This document shows positions 16,311 through 24,787 of a stretch of DNA of 64,000 nucleotides, piece after piece (the first letter of the stretch is position 1; each line of letters opens with the position of its first letter). Source of the stretch: Streptomyces uncialis. Lineage in GTDB: Bacteria; Actinomycetota; Actinomycetes; Streptomycetales; Streptomycetaceae. The position numbers and the translations under genes were made by a program. The notes under the pieces are model-generated. The model was not told the DNA's origin. It ran no database searches and worked only from the letters and a program-made list of their open reading frames with translations. Location: NCBI RefSeq assembly GCF_001905345.1, contig NZ_LFBV01000011.1:186001-250000 (forward strand), in the 5' to 3' direction.

Positions 16311-17888
16311 CTACCAACTTGTCTTGCGTTCCAGCTCCCACATCATCATGATCGTGGACGGGTCGAGCGCGCGCTCGCCGCCGGAGATCTCCTCGCTCGT
16401 GGCGACGTACTGGCGCCCCTGCCACAGCGGCAGCAGCCGCGCGTCGTCGACGAGGATCTTCTGTGCGCGCTCGAAGTCCCCGACCACCGCGCCGCGGTCG
16501 GTCTCCCGGCGGGACTGCGGCAGCAGTACGGAGGTGATCTCCCGCACGATGTAGGGCGTCCCGAGCGCGTTCCGCTCGCCGACGAACGGCGCGATGAAGT
16601 TCTCCGGGTCGGGGAAGTCGGGGAACCAGCCGCGGCCGAAGACGGGGTACTCGCCGCTGCGGTACCCGGCCTCGTAGGTCTTCCAGGGGCGGCTCCTGAG
16701 GGTCACGTCGAAGAGCCTCGACCGCTCCAGCTGCCGTTCGATCTCCGCGAACGCGGGGGCGGTCAGGGAGCCGTAACGGTCGCTCGTGAACCACAGCTCC
16801 AGGGGGACCGGTTCGGTGATCCCGTCCTGGAGGAGCAGGTCGCGGGCCTTGTCGACGCTCGGCTTGCCGTAGTCGTCGAAGAAGCCCGTCGTATGTCCGG
16901 GCAGCCCCGTCGGGATCATGGAGTACAGCGGGTCCACGGTGTCCTTGTAGACCTTGTGGGCGATGGCGCTGCGGTCGATGAGCTGGGCGATCGCCTTGCG
17001 GACGGCGGGCCTCCCGGCCCAGGGGTCCTTGGGGTTGAACACGAGGTAGCTGATCTCGGTGCCCGCGCCCTCGACCAGCTGGAGGCCGCCCCCGGCGTCG
17101 TCGCTCTGGAGGTCGATGATGTCGGGGGCGGACAGCCCCCGGAAGGTGGCGTCGATCTGCTTGTCGCGCAGGGCTTTGACCATGGAGGCCGAGTCCGGGT
17201 AGTAGCGGATCGTCACCGCGTCGTTCTTGCGCTCCGCGTAGCCCTTGTAGCGGCTGTTGCGGACGAGCTGCGCCTGCTTGCCCTCCTGGTACGACTTGAG
17301 GACGTACGGGCCGGAGCCGGTGACGCCGCCGCCCTCGCGCAGCGAGTCGGCGGGGTACTCACGCGGGTCGACGAGCGACATGGCGGGCGTCGCGAGGACG
17401 AAGGGGAACGTGGCGTCGGGCTGGTTCAGCTGGAAGACCACCGTGTCGTCGCCCCGGGTCTCGACGCGTTCCAGGCTGCCGAGCAGTCCCTTGGGGCCGC
17501 CGTCCACACCGATACGCATGATCCGGTCGAAGGTGTGCTTGACCGCCGTCGCGTCCAGCGGGTCACCGTCGGAGAAGGTGAGGTCGTCGCGCAGGGTGCA
17601 GGAGTAGGAGCGGTTGGAGTCGTCCGCGAACGCGCAGCGGGCGGCGTCCGGTTCGGGCTCGGAAGCGCCCCTCGGGTAGCTGAGCAGCGTCTGATGGACG
17701 TTGCGGAACAGCTCCCAGGAGCCGTCCCACGAGGCCGCGGGATCGAGGGTGCTCGGGGCGCTCGTGGTGCCGACGGTGACCTTCTGCTCGCCGCCTGAAC
17801 CGCCGGGCGGCACCAGCCCGCATCCGGCGAGCACGGATATCGACGCCACCGCCGCCATGTACCGCGCACATCGGAACCGGACGAACAC
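16311..17888 (-). CDS. ABC-transporter solute-binding lipoprotein, family 5 (peptide type)
   Basis: About 525 residues. The N-terminus is a lipoprotein signal with lipobox LAGC (ASISVLAGCGLVPPGG). The body has family-5 landmarks: TLDPAASWDGSWELFRNVHQTLL, the LTFSDGDPLDATAVKHTFDRI block and DARLLPLWQGRQY near the C-terminus. These bind oligopeptides or nickel/sugar-type ligands for an ABC importer; no permease or ATPase gene is adjacent, so it is an orphan. GTG at 17888 was preferred to the GTG at 17894 because GAGGAG is 7 bases from the former and only 1 from the latter. Confidence 0.9.
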   Translation of the reverse strand: MFVRFRCARYMAAVASISVLAGCGLVPPGGSGGEQKVTVGTTSAPSTLDPAASWDGSWELFRNVHQTLLSYPRGASEPEPDAARCAFADDSNRSYSCTLRDDLTFSDGDPLDATAVKHTFDRIMRIGVDGGPKGLLGSLERVETRGDDTVVFQLNQPDATFPFVLATPAMSLVDPREYPADSLREGGGVTGSGPYVLKSYQEGKQAQLVRNSRYKGYAERKNDAVTIRYYPDSASMVKALRDKQIDATFRGLSAPDIIDLQSDDAGGGLQLVEGAGTEISYLVFNPKDPWAGRPAVRKAIAQLIDRSAIAHKVYKDTVDPLYSMIPTGLPGHTTGFFDDYGKPSVDKARDLLLQDGITEPVPLELWFTSDRYGSLTAPAFAEIERQLERSRLFDVTLRSRPWKTYEAGYRSGEYPVFGRGWFPDFPDPENFIAPFVGERNALGTPYIVREITSVLLPQSRRETDRGAVVGDFERAQKILVDDARLLPLWQGRQYVATSEEISGGERALDPSTIMMMWELERKTSW

Positions 17889-18092
17889 GCGCACGCTCCT
17901 CGATCGGCCGAACCTCGGGGTTGGCGCACCCTACCGCAGCACTCCGCCGCCGGAACCGCCCATGACGACGGGGTGCGGGATATCCGCCAAGGTCGCGTAC
18001 GAGCGCAAATGCCCGGGTGATGACGGTCCGTCAGGTCACCCCCAGCCGTCACTCGCCCCGGGGATCGCACGTCCCCGGGTCCGCCGGATCCG

Positions 18093-18848
18093 TCAGGTCA
18101 CCCCCGCGTTCAGGAAGAGCCCTCCGTCGACCGTCAGCGTCTGTCCGGTGATCCAGTCGGCCTGGTCCGAGGTGAGGAACGCGGCGGCGCCCCCGATGTC
18201 CTCCGGGACCCCCAGCCTGCCGAGCGGATACGCCGCGGTGACCTCCTCCTCGCGCCCCTCGTACAGGGCGCTGGCGAAGCCGGTGCGCACCACCGCGGGC
18301 GCGATCGCGTTCACCCGGACCCCGGGCGCGAACTCATGGGCGAGCTGGAGCGTCAGATTGACCATCGCGGCCTTGCTCATGCCGTACGCGCCGATGAAGG
18401 GCGAGGCCGAGACCCCGGCGACCGAGGCGATGTTGACGATCGCGCCGCCGTTGTCCTTCTGCCACGCCTTCCAGGTGCGCTGCGCGAACCCGAGCGCGGA
18501 GATGACGTTGGTCTCGTAGACCTTGCGGGCCGCCCCGAGATCCAGATCGGCCATCGGCCCGAACACCGGATTGGTGCCCGCGTTGTTGATGAGGAAGTCG
18601 ATCCGGCCGAACGCGTCCATGGCGCGCTCGACGGCGACCGCCTGATGCTCCTCGTCGTGCGCCCTGCCGGGGACCGCGACGGCCCGGTCGGCGCCGAGCT
18701 TCGCGACGGCCTCCCGCAGGTCCTCCTCACCGCGTCCCGTGACGCACACCTTGTCGCCCCGGGCGACGAGCGCCGCGGCGATGCCGTACCCGATGCCCCG
18801 GCTCGCGCCGGTGATCAGCGCGACCCGTCCGCTGTCCCGCACAGTCAT
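18093..18848 (-). CDS. SDR-family oxidoreductase
   Basis: 251 residues, classical short-chain dehydrogenase. NAD(P)-binding GASRGIGYGIA, the NNAG motif, catalytic Ser in IASVAGVSASPF and Tyr/Lys in YGMSKAAM, then VRVNAIAPAVVRT and a C-terminal DGGLFLNAG. ATG at 18848 follows GGAGGA. The gene starts 17 bases after the stop of the upstream FabG-like SDR on the same strand, so they are co-transcribed. Substrate unknown. Confidence 0.92.
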   Translation of the reverse strand: MTVRDSGRVALITGASRGIGYGIAAALVARGDKVCVTGRGEEDLREAVAKLGADRAVAVPGRAHDEEHQAVAVERAMDAFGRIDFLINNAGTNPVFGPMADLDLGAARKVYETNVISALGFAQRTWKAWQKDNGGAIVNIASVAGVSASPFIGAYGMSKAAMVNLTLQLAHEFAPGVRVNAIAPAVVRTGFASALYEGREEEVTAAYPLGRLGVPEDIGGAAAFLTSDQADWITGQTLTVDGGLFLNAGVT

Positions 18849-18865
18849 CCGTACCGTCCTCCGGT

Positions 18866-19627
18866 TCAGTTGAGCGGGCCGCCGGCCACGTACAGGACCT
18901 GGCCCGAGACGAAGCCCGCGTCGTCGCCGGTGAAGAAGGCGATGGCGCCCGCGATGTCGTCGGGGTGGCCGACGCGCTGGACGGGGATCTGGGTCGCGGC
19001 GGCGGCCTGGAAGTCCTCGAAGCCCATACCGACCCGGGCGGCGGTGGCCTTGGTCATCTCGGTGACGATGAACCCGGGCGCGACGGCGTTCGCGGTGACA
19101 CCGAACTTGCCCAGTTCGATCGCGAGGGTCTTGGTGAAGCCCTGGAGGCCGGACTTGGCCGCCGCGTAGTTGGCCTGGCCCCGGTTGCCGAGGGCGGACG
19201 AGGAGGAGAGGTTGACGATCCGGCCGAACCCGGCGTCCACCATGTGCTTCTGGCACGCCTTGGCCATCAGGAACGCGCCGCGCAGATGCACGTTCATGAC
19301 GGTGTCCCAGTCGGTGGCGCTCATCTTGAAGAGCAGATTGTCCCGGAGCACGCCCGCGTTGTTCACCAGCACGGTCGGCGGGCCGAGTTCCGCAGCGATC
19401 CGGGCGACGGCCGCCTCGACCCGCGCCTCGTCGGTGACATCGCAGCCCACCGCGATCGCCGTGCCGCCCGCGGCGGTGATCCGCCCGACGGTGTCCGCGC
19501 AGGCCGCCTCGTCGAGGTCGATGACGGCCACGGCCCGGCCCTCGGCGGCCAGCCGCACGGCGGTCGCCGCGCCGATACCCCGCGCGGCTCCCGTCACTAC
19601 GGCCACACGCTGCTCAGTGGTGGACAT
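18866..19627 (-). CDS. 3-oxoacyl-ACP reductase-like SDR (FabG type)
   Basis: 253 residues. GAARGIGAATA cofactor motif, VLVNNAG, catalytic SSSSALGNRGQANYAAAKSG (Ser, Tyr, Lys) and GFIVTEMTKA. The sequence is closest to FabG-type reductases used in fatty-acid or beta-oxidation-like routes. It is the first gene of a two-SDR operon, suggesting consecutive oxidation/reduction steps on an acyl or CoA substrate (inference). Confidence 0.9.
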   Translation of the reverse strand: MSTTEQRVAVVTGAARGIGAATAVRLAAEGRAVAVIDLDEAACADTVGRITAAGGTAIAVGCDVTDEARVEAAVARIAAELGPPTVLVNNAGVLRDNLLFKMSATDWDTVMNVHLRGAFLMAKACQKHMVDAGFGRIVNLSSSSALGNRGQANYAAAKSGLQGFTKTLAIELGKFGVTANAVAPGFIVTEMTKATAARVGMGFEDFQAAAATQIPVQRVGHPDDIAGAIAFFTGDDAGFVSGQVLYVAGGPLN

Positions 19628-19982
19628 GCTGCTCCTCGCCCTCGGGAAAGCTCTGTTCCGCTTCGTACGAACGCCGTGGCGCGCCCCTCACCGTACGCTC
19701 TTCGGGTGAGCGGCCGCTTAGTACCCACGGCAGACGTGACGCTAGAAGCCCTGGCACCCGGTGTCAACGGCATCCATCGTCCGGCTCGGTCCGGTGCGGT
19801 CCGCGACGGGTTCCGCGCGCGGGGACGCAGGCCGGGGGGCGGGGGTCCCGCGCGTGGGGGCGGGTCCCGGCCGTCGCGTCCAAGGTGAGGCCGGGTCGGG
19901 CTCGGGCCCGGCGCGCGAGGCGCGTCCCGCCGGCCGTCGGACAGCGCGATCGGACCGCGGCGGTCCCCCGCGCGGGAGCGCG
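19628..19982. other. Intergenic region, no gene seen
   Basis: The 355 bp include the upstream region of the SDR operon and the downstream side of the DUF3037 gene. Frames across it are low-complexity GC-rich. No terminator hairpin was convincingly identified. Confidence 0.5.
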
Positions 19983-20366
19983 TCAGCGTACGAGCAGGTC
20001 CAGCAGCCGTTCCGTCTCGGCGCCGGGGTCGACGGTGAGTCCGGTGTGGACGGGACCCGGCTGGACCACGGTGGACCGGGGGGCGACCAGCCAGCGGAAC
20101 CGCCGTCCGGCGTCGTCCCGCGCGGCCTGGCCCGCCGGGTCACCGCCCAGGCACACGTCCTCGACGGCGCGCAGCGCGGCCCGGACGCCCGCCAGGTCCA
20201 CCGCCGGGTCCAGGGCCAGCAGCCGCGCCTCGTCCAGCGCGGTGCGCGCGGCGACGAACGACCGGGCGCGGCAGTAGACGATCACACCCGCGTTGATCCG
20301 CTCGCCCCGTTCGATCCGGGGCACCACGCGCAGCAGCGCGTACTCGAAGACGTCCCGTGCGGTCAT
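19983..20366 (-). CDS. DUF3037-type protein
   Basis: 127 residues starting MTARDVFEYALLRVVPRIERG, with GERINAGVIVYCRARSFVAAR characteristic of DUF3037. It overlaps the upstream HipA-like gene by 4 bases (ATGA), so the two are translationally coupled. This pairing of a HipA-like protein with DUF3037 is a recurrent bacterial arrangement; the biochemical role is unknown. Confidence 0.85.
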   Translation of the reverse strand: MTARDVFEYALLRVVPRIERGERINAGVIVYCRARSFVAARTALDEARLLALDPAVDLAGVRAALRAVEDVCLGGDPAGQAARDDAGRRFRWLVAPRSTVVQPGPVHTGLTVDPGAETERLLDLLVR

Positions 20367-21190
20367 CGGACGGCCTCCCGGGCCGGGCCGGTGTCCGTCG
20401 GCCAGCCGGTGGGACGGGCGCGCAGGCGCTGGTCCGGTGGTCCGAGGGTGACGCGCTGGTGGATGTCCCGCGCGCGGGGCAGCAGCGCGGCCACATACGC
20501 GTCGCGTACGGCGTCGGGGCTGTCGAAGCCCGGTTCGCCGGTGAGCCAGGTGTCCGGTACCTCGGCGGCCACCTCGGTGAGCAGGCTCGCGGTCACCCGG
20601 GGCGCCAGTTCCCGGGCGGCGGCGGCCACATCGGGGGCGAAGGGCGCGAGCGCGTGGTCGGAGGCGTCGTAGGGCCGGGCCGCGGAGGCGGCGGCGGTGG
20701 GCCAGTTGTGGTGCCAGATGAGAGTGGCTCCGTGGTCGATGAGCCAGAGGTCGCCCTGCCAGACGAGCATATTGGGGTTGCGCCACGAACGGTCGACGTT
20801 GTTGACGAGCGCGTCGAACCAGACGACGCGTCCGGCCTCGCGGGCGTCGACCGTATAGGCCAGCGCGTCGAAGCCGAGGGCTCCCGGCAGGAACTCCACC
20901 CCGAGGTTGAGCCCGCCGCTGGACCTCAGGAGTTCCTGCACCTCGGGGTCGGGCTCCCCCAGGCCGAGGACGGGGTCGAGCACGAGCCCGGCGAGTTCCG
21001 GCACCCGCAGCCCCAGACGCCGCGCCAGCCCCGCGCACAGCACCTCGGCGACCAGGGTCTTGCGGCCCTGTCCGGCGCCGGTGAACTTCATGGCGTACGT
21101 ACCGAGATCGTCGGCCTCGACCACACCGGGCAGCGATCCCCCCTCACGAAGGGGCGTGACATAGCGCGTCGCCGCGACCTCTCTCAGCAT
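20363..21190 (-). CDS. HipA-like kinase-fold protein (complete copy, island target)
   Basis: 275 residues of the HipA/PI-kinase-like family. A beta-rich N-terminus (ATRYVTPLREGGSLPGVVEA), a GTYAMKFTGAGQGRK glycine loop with a Lys, then the catalytic-looking FDALVNNVDRSWRNPNML and LWLIDHGA. The 4-base overlap with DUF3037 marks a two-gene unit. Codons 19-36 lie in a 53-bp sequence repeated exactly at 57527-57579 beside a second, decayed copy of the 5' end. The first ~18 codons here differ from that second copy at many positions, as expected if an inserted element supplied them. Confidence 0.9.
   Translation of the reverse strand: MLREVAATRYVTPLREGGSLPGVVEADDLGTYAMKFTGAGQGRKTLVAEVLCAGLARRLGLRVPELAGLVLDPVLGLGEPDPEVQELLRSSGGLNLGVEFLPGALGFDALAYTVDAREAGRVVWFDALVNNVDRSWRNPNMLVWQGDLWLIDHGATLIWHHNWPTAAASAARPYDASDHALAPFAPDVAAAARELAPRVTASLLTEVAAEVPDTWLTGEPGFDSPDAVRDAYVAALLPRARDIHQRVTLGPPDQRLRARPTGWPTDTGPAREAVR
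21084..21136. repeat. Left copy of 53-bp perfect direct repeat (att-like)
   Basis: Identical base for base to 57527-57579 and in the same orientation. It lies inside the HipA-like gene. Weaker similarity continues for about 70 bp to the right, through the gene start. An integrase remnant begins 173 bp further inside. It is a candidate attachment site for a 36-kb element. Confidence 0.85.
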
Positions 21191-21308
21191 TTCCCCAGGC
21201 TATACGGCGCGACTCCCTGTGAATCAGCAGACCGAGTCGGACCGTGCGACCAGGCGCGTCCCACCCTCACCAGCCCCGGGGAGAATCTGGGGAGATTCCA
21301 CGGGCACG

Positions 21309-21555
21309 TCACTCTCTCCCGCTCCCCAGGACTCCGTCGATGACGGTGCGCCCTTTGGCTCCCGCTTCCGGCATGAAGTGAGCGTAGTAGCTCAGCGTGA
21401 CGGTCGGCGAGGAATGCCCGAGCCCTCGCGCCAGGGTCACCACGGACTCCCCCGCCTCCAGCATGACCGAGGCACAGGTGTGCCGCAGTACACGGAAGCC
21501 GTCCCTTGGCGCCGCCTCCCACTGCCACGCCTTCGCCCCTTCATGACGCGGCTCG
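21309..21555 (-). pseudogene. Tyrosine recombinase (integrase) C-terminal remnant
   Basis: The last ~75 residues match the integrase catalytic C-terminus: LRHTCASVMLEAGESVVTLA, then GLGHSSPTVTLSYYAHFMPE with the final Tyr nucleophile region. The first His of the usual HxLRH box is Arg here (FRVLRH). Upstream the frame runs directly into graspetide methyltransferase sequence at about 21555, so this is a deletion fusion and the enzyme is dead. Its place next to the att-like repeat and its orientation fit an element's own integrase. Confidence 0.75.
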
Positions 21556-21891
21556 ATGCAGGGGGACGAGGAGGTCGGCTCCCCGGTGACCGGGCCGTCG
21601 GTGTCGCCGGGGTGCACGTCGCCGTCGAGCTGGGTGACCAGGGTCTCGTCCGCGTACACCTCCCCCAGTCAGGTGCAGGCGCCTTCGGTGCCGGGCGCCG
21701 TGGGAGTCCGGACGGTCCCCTGGGGTCCGTCGCCGTGGCGGAAGAACGCAGGGACGAACACCTCGCGGGGTACCGCCGTGACGGCCGCTCGCCGGACGTC
21801 CGATCGCGGCAGCCCCGCGTCCTCCAACCGGTCGGCCAGTTGCTCGCGCAGCCGGACCGCAAGCGCTTCGGGGCCTGGGTGGCGGGGTCGG
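21555..21891 (-). pseudogene. Broken PIMT-like methyltransferase of the graspetide cluster
   Basis: Begins directly after tgmB. The first part (VRLREQLADRLEDAGLPRSD, VPREVFVPAFFRHG) is the N-terminus of the isoaspartyl-methyltransferase-like enzymes that accompany ATP-grasp RiPP genes. The frame stops at 21669, and the continuation (YADETLVTQLDGD, GEPTSSS) is in a different frame up to about 21555, where it fuses to integrase sequence. It therefore has at least one frameshift and has lost its SAM-binding part. No clear start codon remains. In graspetides such as fuscimiditide the homologue forms an aspartimide; that step should be absent here. Confidence 0.7.
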
Positions 21892-22857
21892 TCAGGCGGG
21901 AACGCCCTTCTCCAGTACGTCGGCGAGTGCGCCGACGATGGCGGTGCAGGTCGGCGGGTCCACGAATGCGAACTGCCCGTTCGGGTTGATCTCGTACATC
22001 CACCAGCGGCCGTCGTGGCCGAGCCCGAAGTCGAATGCGCCGAAGACCAGGCCCAGCCGGTGCATGAGTCGCTCAATGCCGGCCTGCACGTCTGCGGGCA
22101 CGGCGATGGGGTCGAACGCGATCCGGTCGTAGTCCCAGCGCCAGTCGAGGTGGTCGCCGTCCACGGTGATACGGCTGGCGAACAGCCGGCCGCCGACGGC
22201 CGCGACCCGGATGTCGGCCACCTTGTCCACTGCCTGCTGGAAGAGGTGCGGACAGGCCGCCACTCCCTCGCCGATCTCCGCCGGGTCGACCTGCCGTACC
22301 CAGACGGTCCGGTGCTCGCCGTCCTCGACGTAGGCGGTGGACCGAAGCGGTTTGTAGACGACCGGCCCGAACTCCGCAGCGAATGCGGCGGCCTCGGCGG
22401 GATCGTTCGTGATCAGGGTCGGAGGGACGGACAGGCCGGCACACGCGGCCTCCGCGATCTGGTGCGGCTTGTATCCGGCGGCCAGGTTGCGGTGGGGATG
22501 GTTCACGTAGAGACAGTCGAGCGCTCCCAGGACGCCACCCAGTCCGTGCCGCGCGTGCGCGGTGACGAAGGCCCGCTCCTGGGCATCAAGGTGCTCCGGC
22601 GCGGTGTACGGGGACGGTCTCCGGTAGTAGACCGAGCGCACGCTGCCGAGATCGAGGACGCGGCCGCGGCCGGTCGTCAGGGACCCCGTCCACGACTGCC
22701 CCGTCGGCACGAACGCCGAGAACGTCACCGCGTCCGTCCCCGGATCGAGCCGAACGACGGGAACCCGACGGCTGTTCAGTTCGGTGATCACCAGGTCGGC
22801 TGTCGGGTCGGCCGGCTCCGTGAGCACCACGACAGCAGGATCAGTACTCACGGTCAT
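21892..22857 (-). CDS. tgmB: ATP-grasp ribosomal peptide maturase (graspetide synthetase)
   Basis: 321 residues. Forms ester or amide cross-links between Asp/Glu carboxylates and Thr/Ser/Lys side chains of a precursor peptide using ATP. The N-terminal domain has VYYRRPSPYTAP, the family hallmark where the leader binds; the ATP-grasp part has GPVVYKPLRSTAYVED, HLFQQAVDKVADIRVAAVGG and the metal-binding MYEINPNGQFAF. ATG at 22857 follows GGAGGAGG. It overlaps the end of the precursor gene by 17 bp, so translation is coupled. It appears intact. Confidence 0.9.
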   Translation of the reverse strand: MTVSTDPAVVVLTEPADPTADLVITELNSRRVPVVRLDPGTDAVTFSAFVPTGQSWTGSLTTGRGRVLDLGSVRSVYYRRPSPYTAPEHLDAQERAFVTAHARHGLGGVLGALDCLYVNHPHRNLAAGYKPHQIAEAACAGLSVPPTLITNDPAEAAAFAAEFGPVVYKPLRSTAYVEDGEHRTVWVRQVDPAEIGEGVAACPHLFQQAVDKVADIRVAAVGGRLFASRITVDGDHLDWRWDYDRIAFDPIAVPADVQAGIERLMHRLGLVFGAFDFGLGHDGRWWMYEINPNGQFAFVDPPTCTAIVGALADVLEKGVPA

Positions 22858-23116
22858 CGTCCTCCTCCGTCCGCTGATCGTGATCCTCGTCCCGCACGTC
22901 GGGGCCCGCGCCGTCACCCGGGTTGGTGGAGGTCCCGGTCCCGACGCCGCGGTGCGTCGAGTACCTGCCCATCTCCAACCGCTCCCCCGCCGGATCCACG
23001 TAGATCGCCGTCTGGGAATCCGGGTCCAGACCCACGAGGGTCGCGGTCCGCCTGCTCAGGGTCGGGTAGGGCTCCATACGCGTCAGACCCCACGGCACGC
23101 CGGTGTGTCGCTTCAT
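22841..23116 (-). CDS. tgmA: Graspetide precursor peptide
   Basis: 91 residues. The leader contains the conserved PWGLTRMEPYP motif recognised by ATP-grasp maturases, followed by LDPDSQTAIYVDPAGERLEMG. The last ~35 residues are the presumed core: Thr/Ser-rich GVGTGTSTNPGDGAGPD then an acidic D/E cluster ending DREY, giving donor hydroxyls and acceptor carboxylates. ATG at 23116 follows GGAGGAG. It directly precedes and overlaps tgmB. Confidence 0.85.
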   Translation of the reverse strand: MKRHTGVPWGLTRMEPYPTLSRRTATLVGLDPDSQTAIYVDPAGERLEMGRYSTHRGVGTGTSTNPGDGAGPDVRDEDHDQRTEEDDDREY

Positions 23117-23302
23117 TCTTCTCCTCCGACCGATGCTTGCCAGGATCGCCGCATTGTCCATGCGGCCTATAACAATGGGTAGGCCGGGAAGAAATTCTCA
23201 GTCACTTCTCAGCCGGGTCGGCTTCGCGTTGATTTCATCGGCGTGGGTACCGTCGGTGGGGTAGCCGGGTCCGGGTGAGTCGGCCACCGTGCTCCGAGGA
23301 GA

Positions 23303-23949
23303 GTGCGTTGCGAGATGGCAAGTGATGTCGGCGGGGCGGGAGCGGGGCTCACGTCCGCGACCGCCGTACGGCTGCTGAAGCTGGCATGCGAGGCCGTCGG
23401 TCTGGACGACCGGGGCGCGGTCCTCATCCGTGTCGGTGAGAACGCGCTGCTCCGGTTGGCCAGTGCGCCGGTGGTGGTGCGGATCGCGAGGTCTGCGGAG
23501 TACTTGCCCGAGGGTGGTCAACGAGGTGGCCGTCTCCCGCCGGCGCATCGGGGAGGGCATTGCCGCGGCACGAGTTCTTGAGGACGTCGACCAGCCCGTG
23601 GTGGTCGGGGGCCACCCGGTCACCTTCTGGCATCTGATTACCGCAGAGAACCGGAAGGCGACCTATCGGAGAGCTGGGTAGTGCCCTCGCGACCCTGCGC
23701 ACTCCGACACCGCCGAGTGAGCTCCGGCTGCCTCGTTTCGATGTCTTCGGCCGGGCGGACCTGCGGATAGAGCGCGCGGATGTTCCCCAGGAGGATCGGA
23801 TGTTCCTGCGCCACCAGCTCCGACACCTGCGTGATGCATTCGCGGCCATTCGCTTCGGGTCTGCGTTGGCGGCCGTCGACCTCACCCTGGCCGATGCCGG
23901 TGGGAACGAACTGGGCCTGGGCACACGGATGAACCGTGCCGGGCGGTGA
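23303..23949 (+). pseudogene. Aminoglycoside-phosphotransferase-like gene, frameshifted and truncated
   Basis: Three consecutive frames each carry parts of one APH/choline-kinase-like protein. Frame one: ATAVRLLKLACEAVGL, RVGENALLRL, VVRIARSAEYL. A shift near 23511 leads to VVNEVAVSRRRIGEG, AARVLEDVDQPVVVGGHPVT. A one-base insertion near 23670 leads to ELGSALATLRTPTPPSELRL and onward to a stop at 23949. The catalytic HGD..  loop is not present before the end, so the gene is also truncated. The decayed state fits the mobile-element graveyard around it. Confidence 0.75.
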
Positions 23950-24345
23950 GCAGACGTTCCAGTACGGCGCGCTGCTCGGCGGAGAACTCGAACCCCTGCT
24001 GGGCCTCGACGGTGGAAACGGTCTTCGCCACCGTGTCCGGGCCCACGACCGCGGTCCGCCTCGGCCTGCCAACAGTCGCGCAGTACCGTCGTCCGCGACG
24101 CTTGCGGCTTCTCCGTTCTTCGCGGCCTTGGATGCCGTGGAGGCGGCGGTCCGCTCGCGGGTGGTGGCGCTGTCGTAGTCGATGCCGAGCCTTGTCAGCA
24201 GGTCGCGAACCTGGTTGTCGCGCTTGCTGAAGAGACGGATCGTGGCCCCCGGGGTCCCCGCGATCTCCCAAGCGCCTGTTCGTTCGTCGCGGCGGATCGA
24301 AGACCGGGGTCAGGTGAACCGGTTCCGCTTCCGTGGCCAGGTCCT
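23950..24345 (-). pseudogene. Conjugative relaxase (MobF/TraA-like) remnant
   Basis: On the minus strand one frame reads GAWEIAGTPGATIRLFSKRD, QVRDLLTRLGIDYDSAT, TRERTAASTASKAAK, which resembles the relaxase-domain end of MobF proteins (the W-E-I-x-G ... FS+R block). It changes frame at about 24080 into VAKTVSTVEAQQGFEFSAEQ RAVLERLL, similar to the region before the helicase part. No start, no catalytic Tyr or His triad. It would mark an earlier conjugative ability of this region. Family assignment is moderate. Confidence 0.5.
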
Positions 24346-24425
24346 TGCCCAAGGCGGGGTCAACGCGGATGCGTTCCAGGTCGGCCTCACCACTGTTCTG
24401 GTGGCGGCTGACGCCTGCACATCGG

Positions 24426-24737
24426 TCAGACGGCGGCAGGGGGGCCGAGCAGCGCGGAAGCCTGCTGGGACGGGGTGAGGGCGGGGAGGGGCGCGGTGGT
24501 GCGGCGAAGGGTGGGGCAGGTGAAGCCGAGCCGGGTCATGGCCCGGAGGATTTCACCGGCGCTGAAATCGCGGCGGTCCTGGCGTGTGATGACCTGCCCG
24601 ACCTGCTTGACGGGGTAGGTACGGCGGCCGATGATGACGGACTCGCCGATGACCTGTTCGGGCTTGATGCCTTTCATGGATTCCAGGACGCCGCTCCTGG
24701 TGAGGTCGAACGGGAACCGGGCGATGATGCAGCGCAT
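24426..24737 (-). CDS. SCO5918-family small protein
   Basis: 103 residues beginning MRCIIARFPFDLTRSGVLES, with MKGIKPEQVIGESVIIGRRT and YPVKQVGQVITRQDRRDF. In Streptomyces this family sits beside a DEAD-box helicase and cold-shock genes, exactly as here. It is the third gene of a helicase-CBS-SCO5918 unit. The C-terminal 25 residues are low-complexity. Function unknown; a role with RNA at low temperature is an inference from context. Confidence 0.85.
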   Translation of the reverse strand: MRCIIARFPFDLTRSGVLESMKGIKPEQVIGESVIIGRRTYPVKQVGQVITRQDRRDFSAGEILRAMTRLGFTCPTLRRTTAPLPALTPSQQASALLGPPAAV

Positions 24738-24787
24738 GATGCCTCACAGGGAGAAGAATTGGGGATGGTTCTGCCAGGTGAGGCGGT

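Noticed and set aside
18849..19256. Upstream extension of the second SDR gene, antisense-like frame through the FabG gene
   Set aside because: It reads the FabG gene in a wrong frame; the SDR has its own ATG and ribosome site.
21137..21308. tRNA or tmRNA as integration target
   Set aside because: No cloverleaf-like sequence or CCA-type end is visible next to the repeat; the target appears to be the HipA-like coding sequence.
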